Below, in pieces: positions 34,168 to 42,812 of a stretch of 64,000 nt of DNA. This DNA comes from Paenibacillus sp. JCM 10914 (GTDB lineage Bacteria; Bacillota; Bacilli; Paenibacillales; Paenibacillaceae). Under the pieces are notes generated by a model. The model was not told the origin of the DNA, did no database searches, and saw only the letters and a list, made by a program, of their open reading frames with translations. The DNA lies in NCBI RefSeq assembly GCF_001315105.1, contig NZ_BAZR01000030.1, forward strand, positions 1 to 64,000. Reading direction: 5' to 3'. The first letter of the stretch is position 1; each line of letters opens with the position of its first letter. A program made the translations under genes and the position numbers.

Positions 34168-34202
34168 ATGACGCGTATCTAATTTACGCGTCTTATTTAT
34201 TT
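34168..34202 (+). terminator. Terminator after yesN
   Basis: GACGCGT (34170-34176) pairs with ACGCGTC (34186-34192), followed by TTATTTATTTT. Confidence 0.7.
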
Positions 34203-34503
34203 TCCTCCCCTCCCAGAGACATTGACTAATGGTTCCACACTCCGAAGCCTAAAGCGAAGTGGCCGGAATCGTATAGGAGAAGCGAAGCGTTCGCCTTTAA
34301 ACCCGGGAAACATCCATAAAATACATTCATAAGTTTCCCGGGTTTAACAGCGATCGGAAATACGATCCGGCAACGGAGCGGACTTGAAGTCATTTCCATT
34401 TCGACAATGTCTAATTTCTACATGATTTTTCAGCCAATCCTTTGGGTACTCCGCTATCGCCCCGTGGTTTATCATCAGAGTATATACGAGAGGAGGGGTT
34501 GGT
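34203..34503. other. Intergenic region holding a long nested inverted repeat
   Basis: No gene is visible between yesN and the permease. The main content is the nested inverted repeat at 34263-34370. A good promoter for the permease operon was not found; the last 60 bases contain only the ribosome site GAGAGGAGGGG. Confidence 0.5.
34263..34370. repeat. Nested inverted repeat, 15-bp perfect inner arms
   Basis: Inner arms TTAAACCCGGGAAAC (34297-34311) and GTTTCCCGGGTTTAA (34333-34347) are perfectly complementary around 21 bases. Outer arms CCGGAATCGTAT (34263-34274) and ATACGATCCGG (34360-34370) pair with one bulge, and a small GCGAAGCGTTCGC hairpin sits on the left side. No T-run follows, so it is not a simple terminator. 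It may be a dispersed Paenibacillus element or a regulatory stem before the importer genes. Confidence 0.75.
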
Positions 34504-35465
34504 TTGAAAGCGGTAACAAAGACAGAGGGCAGCATCCAACCTGCCACGAAGCGCAAAAAAGGCTTTTGGACCACTTTTAAGGAGCAGAAAGTTCTGTACG
34601 GGATGTCGCTGCCTTTCATTATTATCGTGTTCATCTTCAGCTATATGCCGGTGTGGGGCTGGTTGATGGCATTTCAGAACTATAGGCCGGGCCGCAGTAT
34701 TTTCGAGCAAAAATGGGTCGGGTTTGATCATTTTATTGCGTTATTCACGGATGAAAAGTTTTATCTCGTGCTGCGAAATACGCTGGCGATGAGCTTTATG
34801 GGACTGATCGTCGGATTCACGATACCCATCTTGTTTGCGGTGCTGCTCAATGAACTTCGTGGAAGCGTATTCAAGAGAAGCGTACAGACGATATCCTACT
34901 TGCCTCACTTTGTGTCATGGGTCGTGGTAGCTGGTATCGTGACCAAAATGCTGTCAACGGATGGAGGCGCTATCAATCAACTATTGATGTGGCTCGGACT
35001 CATTGATCAGCCGATTCAATTCATGGCTCAGGGCAACCTGTTCTGGTATATCGTAACCGCCGCTGACATTTGGAAGGAGATGGGCTGGAGCGCCATTATT
35101 TATCTGGCCGCGATCTCGGGTATTGATCAGGAGCAGTTCGAAGCCGCCAAGGTGGATGGTGCGAGCAGAATGCGCCAGATCTGGCATATCACGCTGCCCA
35201 GCATCGCTCCTACCATCGCGATACTGCTTATCATGTCCATCGGGCATTTGATCAGCATCGGGTTCGAGAAGCAGTTCCTGCTGGGCAATCCGCTCGTTGT
35301 AGATTACTCCGAAGTTTTGGATCTGTATGCACTCAATTACGGTCTTGGAATGGGGAGGTTCTCGTTCGGCACAGCATCGGGATGTTTAACTCTATCGTGA
35401 GCATCATCCTATTGTTACTCGCTAACGGTGCTTTCAAAAAATTCGCGAAGCAATCGATTATGTAA
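34504..35465 (+). pseudogene. LplB-type sugar ABC permease, 3' frameshift
   Basis: A membrane subunit of a complex-oligosaccharide importer (LplB/YtcP class), about 320 residues when repaired. Six membrane segments; the EAA loop is EAAKVDGASRMRQIWHITLP. The frame stops early at 35400. A missing G at 35378-35382 (TCGGGATG to TCGGGGATG) restores SGMFNSIVSIILLLLANGAFK and the normal end at 35465. Start TTG 34504 after GAGAGGAGGGG. It forms an operon with the permease at 35480 and the lipoprotein at 36472; no ATPase is encoded here, so a shared MsmX-type ATPase is expected. Confidence 0.88.
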
Positions 35466-35479
35466 GGGAGGGAAGCAGC

Positions 35480-36388
35480 ATGGCACGTACATCAAAAGCG
35501 TTCAAGCCCTCGCTCTCTGATCGAGTGTTTGATATAGCCAATTATACATTCATGATATTGGTCGTGGTCGTAACTCTGTATCCGTTTCTGAACGTTCTGG
35601 CGATTTCCTTGAACGACTCGGTAGATACGGTTCGTGGCGGGATCTATATCTGGCCGCGGGAGTTTACTTTTGAGAATTACGCCCAAATCTTTAAATATGA
35701 AGGGCTGTTAACCGGAGCCAAAATTTCGATTCTCCGCACGTTAGCCGGGACATTTCTGGGACTTCTGAGCGGAACCATGCTCGGATACGTGCTCAGTCGA
35801 ATCGATTTTCAGGGACGTAAATTCATGTCCACCTTCCTGGCACTGACGATGTATTTTTCCGGCGGGATGATTCCGGTATTCATTCTGATCCGGGACCTGA
35901 ACATGATGAACAGCTTCCTAGTTTATATCATCCCGGGTATGATAAGCGCCTTTAACGTCTTCGTTATCCGTTCCTTCATTGACGGATTGCCGTATTCCCT
36001 ACAGGAATCCGCCAAGCTGGACGGCGCGAACGACTTTACGATTTATTACAAAATTATCTTGCCGCTCTGTAAGCCGGTGCTGGCCACGATTGCATTGTTT
36101 CTTGCCGTCGGACAGTGGAACTCCTGGTTCGATACCTATCTGTATAACGGCTCGGCGCCGCATTTAACGACGCTTCAATTCGAGCTGATGAAGGTGCTAC
36201 AGAGCACGCAGGGCCACACCAGCGGCATGATGTCCGGCCAGAACATGGCCGAGATCGTCAAGCAGGTATCCCCTGAATCGATTAAGATGGCGATTACGAT
36301 CGTCGTAACGGTTCCAATCCTGCTCGTATATCCGTTCCTGCAGCGTTATTTTGTCAAGGGTATGACGCTGGGTGCTGTGAAAAGCTAG
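35480..36388 (+). CDS. YtcP-type sugar ABC permease
   Basis: 302 residues and six membrane helices, the MalG-like partner of LplB. The EAA loop reads ESAKLDGANDFTIYYKIILP, and the long periplasmic-side insert typical of the YtcP branch (TSGMMSGQNMAEIVKQVSPE) precedes the last helix. The end GMTLGAVKS is the usual one. The start ATG follows AAGGGAGGG, 14 bases after the repaired stop of the preceding permease. Confidence 0.92.
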   Translation: MARTSKAFKPSLSDRVFDIANYTFMILVVVVTLYPFLNVLAISLNDSVDTVRGGIYIWPREFTFENYAQIFKYEGLLTGAKISILRTLAGTFLGLLSGTMLGYVLSRIDFQGRKFMSTFLALTMYFSGGMIPVFILIRDLNMMNSFLVYIIPGMISAFNVFVIRSFIDGLPYSLQESAKLDGANDFTIYYKIILPLCKPVLATIALFLAVGQWNSWFDTYLYNGSAPHLTTLQFELMKVLQSTQGHTSGMMSGQNMAEIVKQVSPESIKMAITIVVTVPILLVYPFLQRYFVKGMTLGAVKS

Positions 36389-36471
36389 GTATCAGATAAA
36401 GCATGGTATCAGCAGGCTGTCTTGGCCTGATATACAATAAAGCACTTATAAATTGATTAGGGGGTAAAGCA

Positions 36472-38190
36472 ATGAAACACAAGAAGAGACTGTCACTGCT
36501 ACTCGCCGTCATGATGCTTGCAACATTCGTTCTCGCGGCTTGCGGAAGTGGTGATAGCGGCAATAGCGGCAATAGCGCCAATGGCGGAGAAACAGGAACC
36601 GGCGGAAACGATACGCAGCAGGAAGAAACATTGGAACCGATGACCATGACTTATTATAGCGCCGATTCCAATGCCAACTGGGTGAATATGCAGGATGCCA
36701 TCGGCAAGAAATTGACTGAGATGACAGGCATAACGATTCAAGCGGAATACGCGGTGGACGGTTCTAATCAAAAGCTGCCGTTGATGGTAGCCAGTGGTGA
36801 ATATCCAGACCTGGTATTCGCTAAAGGTGAGGCTAATTTGTTTGTGGATGCCGGTGGTTTTATTGATTTGACGGATCTAATCGAGGAACATGCGCCGAAC
36901 ATCAAGAAAGTATACGGCGACTATATGAGCCGCTTGAAGTGGAGCAACGAGGATGAGGGTATCTATGTCCTGCCGACGCTTGCCGCGGTAGACCATCAGA
37001 TGCTCGATGCAGGAGGTACTTTCCAAATCCAACACGAAGTGCTGAAGGAACTCGATTACCCTGAACTTAAGACGGTAGAGGATTACGAGAAAGCGTTGAA
37101 GGACTATTATGAGAAAAATCCGACGATTGACGGTCAGCCGACGATTCCGTTGACCCTGAATGCGGATGGATGGAGAATCATGATCTCGGTGACGAATCCT
37201 GCGTTCATCGCAACAGGCGTATCCGATGACGGCGAATATTATATCGACCCCGAGACGGTACAGGCGCAATTGCATTACAAGCGTCCGGAGGAGAAGGAAT
37301 ATTTCCGCTGGTTGAATCATATGAACGCGTCAGGTCTTTTGGACAAGGAAACGTTCGTACAGAAGACGGACCAATATGAAGCGAAGATCTCTTCGGGCCG
37401 TGTTCTGGGTGTCATTGATCAGGAATGGGGCTTTGGCAACGCGACTAACGCACTTAGATCCTCCGGTAAGGAGAATCGTACCTATGCAAGATTCCCGATT
37501 CAGTTGGACGAGACAAGCAAAGATGCTACATTCCAAAATGCCGGTTACGTTGCGGGATGGGGTGTAGGCATTACGACATCCGCTAAGGATCCGGTTCGAA
37601 TTATCAAGTTCCTCGATTACCTGGCTTCCGAAGAAGGACAGATACTGATGAACTGGGGCATTGAAGGCGAACATTACAACGTGGTGGACGGCGTGCGCGT
37701 CATCCCTGAAGACATACAAGAGCGCAAGACGTACGACAACACCAACTTTACCAAAGAGACTGGTATCGGTTTGTATAACGCCATATTCCCGCGTTACGGA
37801 GACGGGGTGAAGGATTCGACCGATAATTACTATACCACGAACTTCCCGGAGACGATCATGGAGAACTACACGCCGGCTGCAAAAGAGACGCTGGCAGCTT
37901 ACGGCGTGGAGATGTGGAAAGACTTGTGGCCGAAGGAAGAAGAATTCCCGGTGAAGCCATGGGGCGTGGCTTACAACATCCCGGTGCCAAGCGACTCTAA
38001 CATCAACATAACCTACAAAAAAGTAGAGGAGATTACCCGCAAGCGTATTCCCGAAATCATTCTCGCGGATCCGGCAAAGTTCGATCAGTTATATGACCAA
38101 TTCATCCAAGAGTTGAACAGCGCAGGCGCAGAGAAAATGGAGCAGGAGTACACGGAGCTTGTACAGCAGCGCGTCGACTTGTGGAAATAA
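36472..38190 (+). CDS. Oligosaccharide-binding lipoprotein (LipO/YtcQ type)
   Basis: 572 residues, longer than classical sugar-binding proteins, as usual in the LipO/YtcQ branch that serves LplB/YtcP permeases and large oligosaccharides. Lipobox LAAC with Cys24, then a Gly/Ser/Asn-rich linker before the binding domain at about residue 48. Start ATG after AGGGGGTAAAG. A terminator follows at 38201, so the importer forms its own unit of three genes, separated from the GH95-GH42 pair. The ligand is unknown; neighbouring enzymes suggest a fucosylated or galactosylated oligosaccharide. Confidence 0.9.
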   Translation: MKHKKRLSLLLAVMMLATFVLAACGSGDSGNSGNSANGGETGTGGNDTQQEETLEPMTMTYYSADSNANWVNMQDAIGKKLTEMTGITIQAEYAVDGSNQKLPLMVASGEYPDLVFAKGEANLFVDAGGFIDLTDLIEEHAPNIKKVYGDYMSRLKWSNEDEGIYVLPTLAAVDHQMLDAGGTFQIQHEVLKELDYPELKTVEDYEKALKDYYEKNPTIDGQPTIPLTLNADGWRIMISVTNPAFIATGVSDDGEYYIDPETVQAQLHYKRPEEKEYFRWLNHMNASGLLDKETFVQKTDQYEAKISSGRVLGVIDQEWGFGNATNALRSSGKENRTYARFPIQLDETSKDATFQNAGYVAGWGVGITTSAKDPVRIIKFLDYLASEEGQILMNWGIEGEHYNVVDGVRVIPEDIQERKTYDNTNFTKETGIGLYNAIFPRYGDGVKDSTDNYYTTNFPETIMENYTPAAKETLAAYGVEMWKDLWPKEEEFPVKPWGVAYNIPVPSDSNINITYKKVEEITRKRIPEIILADPAKFDQLYDQFIQELNSAGAEKMEQEYTELVQQRVDLWK

Positions 38191-38200
38191 GGAATGAGAG

Positions 38201-38229
38201 AGGGGCCGGGATTTCTTGCGGCCCCTTTT
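38201..38229 (+). terminator. Terminator after the importer operon
   Basis: AGGGGCCG (38201-38208) and CGGCCCCT (38219-38226), perfect 8-bp GC-rich stem followed by TTTTG. Confidence 0.8.
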
Positions 38230-38318
38230 GTTATCAATCTATGGGCTTATTAAGATAAACGTCTAAGTTATGCTTTGAGAACATGTCATTACATCATAAC
38301 GACAGGAGGACTGCGGCT

Positions 38319-40715
38319 GTGAGTTCACCAAGGCCATACACGTCTACATTATGGTATCGTCAGCCTGCCGCGCGCTGGGAAGAAGCGCTTCCGATAGGAA
38401 ATGGGCAGCTCGGCGCGATGGTATTCGGAGGGGTGCGGGAAGAGCGTATACAATGGAATGCGGATACGCTCTGGTCCGGTTTTCCGCGGGATACGAACAA
38501 TTACGAGGCGCTCCGTCACTTGGCTGCGGCACGAGAGTTAATTGCTTCCCGCCGTTATGTGGAGGCCGAGAAGCTGATCGAAGGCAAGATGGTGGGGCGA
38601 AGCACCGAATCTTTTCTGCCGCTTGGAGACTTGATCATAGAACACGGTGGTTTGGAAGGGGAATGGAAGGATTACTGCCGTGAATTGAATCTGGATACCG
38701 GCATAATCTCGACTCGATTCCGGTGTGGCGAAACGACGTATAACCGTCACATATGGATTAGTGAGCCGGATCAAGTGGCTGCTATACGTTATACAAGCGA
38801 TCGGCCCGATGGTGTTAACCTTAATGTACGCTATGATTCTCCATTAGCGCATCGGATACGATGTGAGAACGACGCGCTCGTGCTCTATGGACAGGCTCCA
38901 ACCCATATCGCGGACAATTATCATCAGGATCATCCGGGATCGGTCCTCTATGAGGAAGGGCTGGGAATCAAGTATGAGATGCAGCTAACCGTCCGAACAG
39001 AGGGAGGTCAGGCGGACATTCATAACGGCTGTATCCGGGTTGCAGGAGCAACATCCGTTACGCTATGGATTGCCGCAGCCACCGATTTTGCCGGATATGA
39101 TCAAATGCCGGGCACGGCTCAAGACTCGGCTCGTTTATGCCGTGAACGCATCCAACAAGCTGATCGGCTAGGGTACGAAGCCATTCGCTCGCGTCATCTG
39201 GAGGAGCATCAAGCTATGTTCAGGCGAGTGGAACTGAGCCTGGGGAAGGGAAATGAGACGAAGTCGGAGATACCAACGGATGACCGGATGAAGGCTTATC
39301 TGGCAGGTAACCCCGACCCGGAACTTGAGGCTTTAATGTTCCAGTATGGTCGCTATCTGCTCATCGCAAGCTCGCGTCCCGGAACCCAGCCTGCCCATCT
39401 GCAAGGCATCTGGAACCCGCATGTACAGCCGCCGTGGAACAGCGATTACACGATCAATATCAATACGGAGATGAATTATTGGCCTGCCGAAACCACCAAT
39501 CTGAGCGAATGCCACGAACCATTAATCCAGCTTATACGTGAACTTAGCCAGACAGGGGCTCGCACCGCAAAGATTCATTATCACGCTCGCGGCTGGGTTG
39601 CCCACCATAACGTGGATCTATGGCGCATGGCAACACCAAGCGATGGGCGGGCGATGTGGGCATTCTGGCCACTTGGCGGCGCCTGGCTCAGCCGACATTT
39701 GTGGGAGCATTATCAATTCAATCCTGACTCTCTGTTTCTGCGTGATACAGCCTACCCGCTCATGCGAGATGCCGCCTTATTCTGTCTGGATTGGCTGATC
39801 GAAGACGACAGCGGCCATCTGACGACAACCCCTTCCACCTCTCCGGAGAACCAGTTCCTCACGGAAGACGGAACGCCTTGCAGCGTGTCGGCGGGCTCCA
39901 CCATGGATATGGCGATCATTCGCGATTTGTTTCAACATTGCATCGCTGCATCGGTGGAGTTGGATTGTGATTCCGATCTGCGCGAAGAATGGCAGAGAGC
40001 AATAGATCGTTTGCTTCCGTACGCGATTGACGCGGAAGGAAGACTGATGGAATGGAGCGAGAACTTTCCCGAGGCCGAGCCTGGCCATCGCCACGTGTCC
40101 CATCTATTCGGATTGTATCCTGGTGAGGATATCAGTTTGCGGCATACGCCGCAATTAGCGGAAGCGGCTTATCGTACCCTCCTGTCCAGAATAAGCCATG
40201 GCGGCGGGCATACAGGCTGGAGCTGTGTATGGCTGATCAATCTGTTTGCACGTTTGGAACAGCCGGAAATGGCGTACACGTACATCCGTACACTGTTATC
40301 ACGTTCGATGCACGTCAATCTGCTGGGCGACCATCCTCCCTTTCAAATTGACGCGAACTTTGGCGCAACGGCGGGTGTTGCCGAGATGCTGCTGCAGAGC
40401 CATCACGGAGAGATCCATCTTCTGCCTTCCTTGCCTGATGCATGGAGCAGCGGGGCCGTGCGTGGTTTGAAGGCACGCGGCGGTTTTGTCATCGATATGC
40501 AATGGAACGAGGGGAATCTTGGGTCTGCGCAAATTATCTCTACGCATGGGCTAGCATTCAAGATACGCTATAAAGATGAGATTGCAGTTCATGTTGAAGA
40601 TGGAAGCGAGCTACCCCAAGAAGAGGATGGAGCTTACTCTACCACGCAGGGTGTGACTTATTATATAACGCGGGTTACCGAAGGTAGTCGACGATCGCAA
40701 ACCAAGGATAAATAA
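38319..40715 (+). CDS. GH95 alpha-L-fucosidase (or alpha-L-galactosidase)
   Basis: Inverting exo-glycosidase releasing alpha-1,2-L-fucose or the stereochemically similar L-galactose. 798 residues, no signal peptide. Family blocks: WEEALPIGNGQLGAMVFGG and RIQWNADTLWSG at the N-terminus, the catalytic NINTEMNYWPAE with the two conserved Asn, VSHLFGLYPG, GGGHTGWSCVWLINLFARL, and LLGDHPPFQIDANFGATAGV with the conserved Asp. An ATG at 38283 is in frame, but AGGAGGA eight bases before GTG 38319 gives the better start. A GH42 gene follows after 22 bases, so fucose and then galactose could be removed in turn from side chains. Confidence 0.9.
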   Translation: MSSPRPYTSTLWYRQPAARWEEALPIGNGQLGAMVFGGVREERIQWNADTLWSGFPRDTNNYEALRHLAAARELIASRRYVEAEKLIEGKMVGRSTESFLPLGDLIIEHGGLEGEWKDYCRELNLDTGIISTRFRCGETTYNRHIWISEPDQVAAIRYTSDRPDGVNLNVRYDSPLAHRIRCENDALVLYGQAPTHIADNYHQDHPGSVLYEEGLGIKYEMQLTVRTEGGQADIHNGCIRVAGATSVTLWIAAATDFAGYDQMPGTAQDSARLCRERIQQADRLGYEAIRSRHLEEHQAMFRRVELSLGKGNETKSEIPTDDRMKAYLAGNPDPELEALMFQYGRYLLIASSRPGTQPAHLQGIWNPHVQPPWNSDYTININTEMNYWPAETTNLSECHEPLIQLIRELSQTGARTAKIHYHARGWVAHHNVDLWRMATPSDGRAMWAFWPLGGAWLSRHLWEHYQFNPDSLFLRDTAYPLMRDAALFCLDWLIEDDSGHLTTTPSTSPENQFLTEDGTPCSVSAGSTMDMAIIRDLFQHCIAASVELDCDSDLREEWQRAIDRLLPYAIDAEGRLMEWSENFPEAEPGHRHVSHLFGLYPGEDISLRHTPQLAEAAYRTLLSRISHGGGHTGWSCVWLINLFARLEQPEMAYTYIRTLLSRSMHVNLLGDHPPFQIDANFGATAGVAEMLLQSHHGEIHLLPSLPDAWSSGAVRGLKARGGFVIDMQWNEGNLGSAQIISTHGLAFKIRYKDEIAVHVEDGSELPQEEDGAYSTTQGVTYYITRVTEGSRRSQTKDK

Positions 40716-40737
40716 TATGAAGGGCGGGAACAGAACG

Positions 40738-42771
40738 ATGATCAATCCAAAACTACCAAAAATGTGGTACGGCGGGGATTACAATCCAGAACAGTGGGAG
40801 GCGGACGTGTGGCAAGAAGATGATCGCATGTTTAAGCTGGCCGGCATTGACGTTGCGACCGTCAACGTTTTTTCTTGGGCCCTGAACCAGCCGAATGAAG
40901 ATTCGTATGATTTTGCATGGTTAGACGAAACGATCGATCGACTGTATAAGAACGGCGTATATGTCTGCTTGGCGACGAGCACGGGAGCGCACCCGGCATG
41001 GATGGCCCGTAAATATCCGGACGTGCTGCGCGTGGATTACGAAGGACGAAAGCGCAGATTCGGCGGTCGCCACAATTCTTGCCCCAACAGTCCAACCTAT
41101 CGAACATATTCAACAAGGATCGCGCGCAAGCTGGCTGAACGTTATCAAGCTCATCCGGCTGTTCTCATCTGGCACGTATCCAACGAGTACGGTGGCTATT
41201 GTTATTGCGACAATTGTGCCTCGGCTTTCCGAACATGGCTGCAGCAGCGTTACAGCACGCTGGAGGCCGTAAATCAGGCGTGGAATACTCGCTTCTGGGG
41301 TCATACGTTCTACGATTGGGAGGATATTGTCGTGCCCAATGCGCTGAGCGAGGAATGGTCGGGGAACCGTACGAACTTCCAGGGTATCTCGCTCGATTAC
41401 CGCCGCTTCCAGTCCGACAGTCTGTTGGATTGCTACAAGCTGGAGCGGGATGAATTGAAGAAGATCACGCCGGATATTCCAATTACGACTAACCTGATGG
41501 GATTTTATCCTGAACTGGATTACTTTAAATGGGCGAAGGAGATGGACGTCGTGTCATGGGATAACTATCCTTCCCTCGACACACCGTACAGTCATACGGC
41601 GATGACCCACGCACTCATGCGCGGTCTTAAGGGCGGGCAGCCCTTCATGCTGATGGAACAGACACCAAGCGTCCAGAATTGGCAGCCGTACAATTCCGCG
41701 AAGCGACCAGGCGTTATGCGCCTATGGAGTTATCAAGCGGTAGCGCATGGCGCGGATACGGTGATGTTCTTTCAATTGCGGCGTTCGATGGGAGCTTGCG
41801 AGAAGTATCACGGCGCGGTGATCGAGCATGTGGGACATGAACATACCCGCGTATTTCGTGAGTGCGCGGAGCTGGGCAAGGAATTGCAGCAGCTTGGCGA
41901 CAAGCTGCTCGATGCCCGGTCCGATGCTAGAGTAGCCATTATCTATGATTGGGAGAATCGCTGGGGGATCGAGCTGTCGAGCGGTCCGAGCATAGCGCTG
42001 AATTATGTGAATGAGGTCCATAAATACTATGATGCCCTGCACCAGCTCCATATCCAGACCGATATGGTCAGCGTAGAGGACGATTTGAGCCAATACGACG
42101 TTGTTGTTGCGCCCGTGATGTACATGTCGAAGCAAGGATTTGCCGAGCGCGTAGAAGGCTTCGTATCCCAGGGAGGAACCTTCTTAACGACGTTCTTCAG
42201 CGGGATTGTTAACGAGAACGATCTCGTTACGCTTGGAGGCTACCCAGGCGAGCTTCGCAAAGTGCTTGGAATATGGGCAGAGGAGATCGATGCCTTGCTG
42301 CCAGGCACACAGAATCAGATGGTGATTCGTGGTCGGCAAGGACGTCTGGAAGGAGATTATGATTGCGGAATTCTGTGCGACGTGATCCACGCCGAAGGGG
42401 CGGAGGTCGTTGCTGAATATGGCTCGGACTATTATCAGGGAACGCCGTCATTAACCGTGAATACATTCGGGCAAGGGAAGGCGTGGTATGTGGCCTCCAG
42501 TCCGGAGCCGAAGTTCCTGAAGGACCTGATGCAGACCATATGCGAAGCGCACGGCATTGAGTCTGTACTGGATGCACCCGTAGGCGTGGAAGTAACAAGA
42601 CGGGTTAAATCCGGAACCGCCTATACGTTTGTACTCAACCATACAGCCAATCCTCAGGAAGTGTCGCTTGGAGAGAGCGTCTACGTCGATCTCCTGACAG
42701 GCAAGGAAGAGCGAGAGCGTTGCATAATTCCGGGGCGCGGGGTCATGATTCTGGAGGACACGGGTAACTAA
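40738..42771 (+). CDS. GH42 beta-galactosidase, copy 1
   Basis: Retaining exo-beta-galactosidase of the GH42 family, 677 residues, cytosolic. Acid/base Glu150 lies in HVSNEYGGYCYC and nucleophile Glu307 in MLMEQTPSVQNW. The cysteines in GGYCYCDNC probably belong to the family's structural zinc site. The barrel is followed by the trimerisation domain and a small beta domain. ATG 40717 is in frame, but GAAGGGCGGGA fits ATG 40738 (MINPKLPKMWYGGDYNPEQW). It is in an operon with GH95. The paralogue at 49553 has Glu at the same positions and long identical stretches. Confidence 0.93.
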   Translation: MINPKLPKMWYGGDYNPEQWEADVWQEDDRMFKLAGIDVATVNVFSWALNQPNEDSYDFAWLDETIDRLYKNGVYVCLATSTGAHPAWMARKYPDVLRVDYEGRKRRFGGRHNSCPNSPTYRTYSTRIARKLAERYQAHPAVLIWHVSNEYGGYCYCDNCASAFRTWLQQRYSTLEAVNQAWNTRFWGHTFYDWEDIVVPNALSEEWSGNRTNFQGISLDYRRFQSDSLLDCYKLERDELKKITPDIPITTNLMGFYPELDYFKWAKEMDVVSWDNYPSLDTPYSHTAMTHALMRGLKGGQPFMLMEQTPSVQNWQPYNSAKRPGVMRLWSYQAVAHGADTVMFFQLRRSMGACEKYHGAVIEHVGHEHTRVFRECAELGKELQQLGDKLLDARSDARVAIIYDWENRWGIELSSGPSIALNYVNEVHKYYDALHQLHIQTDMVSVEDDLSQYDVVVAPVMYMSKQGFAERVEGFVSQGGTFLTTFFSGIVNENDLVTLGGYPGELRKVLGIWAEEIDALLPGTQNQMVIRGRQGRLEGDYDCGILCDVIHAEGAEVVAEYGSDYYQGTPSLTVNTFGQGKAWYVASSPEPKFLKDLMQTICEAHGIESVLDAPVGVEVTRRVKSGTAYTFVLNHTANPQEVSLGESVYVDLLTGKEERERCIIPGRGVMILEDTGN

Positions 42772-42775
42772 AATA

Positions 42776-42810
42776 AGACCACCGCCATCTCAGTAGAGGT
42801 GCGGTGGTCT
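42776..42810. terminator. Bidirectional terminator between GH42 copy 1 and the second YesN
   Basis: AGACCACCGC (42776-42785) and GCGGTGGTCT (42801-42810) form a perfect stem, extended inward by ATCT/AGGT-type pairs. It separates convergent genes. Confidence 0.85.
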
Positions 42811-42812
42811 AT

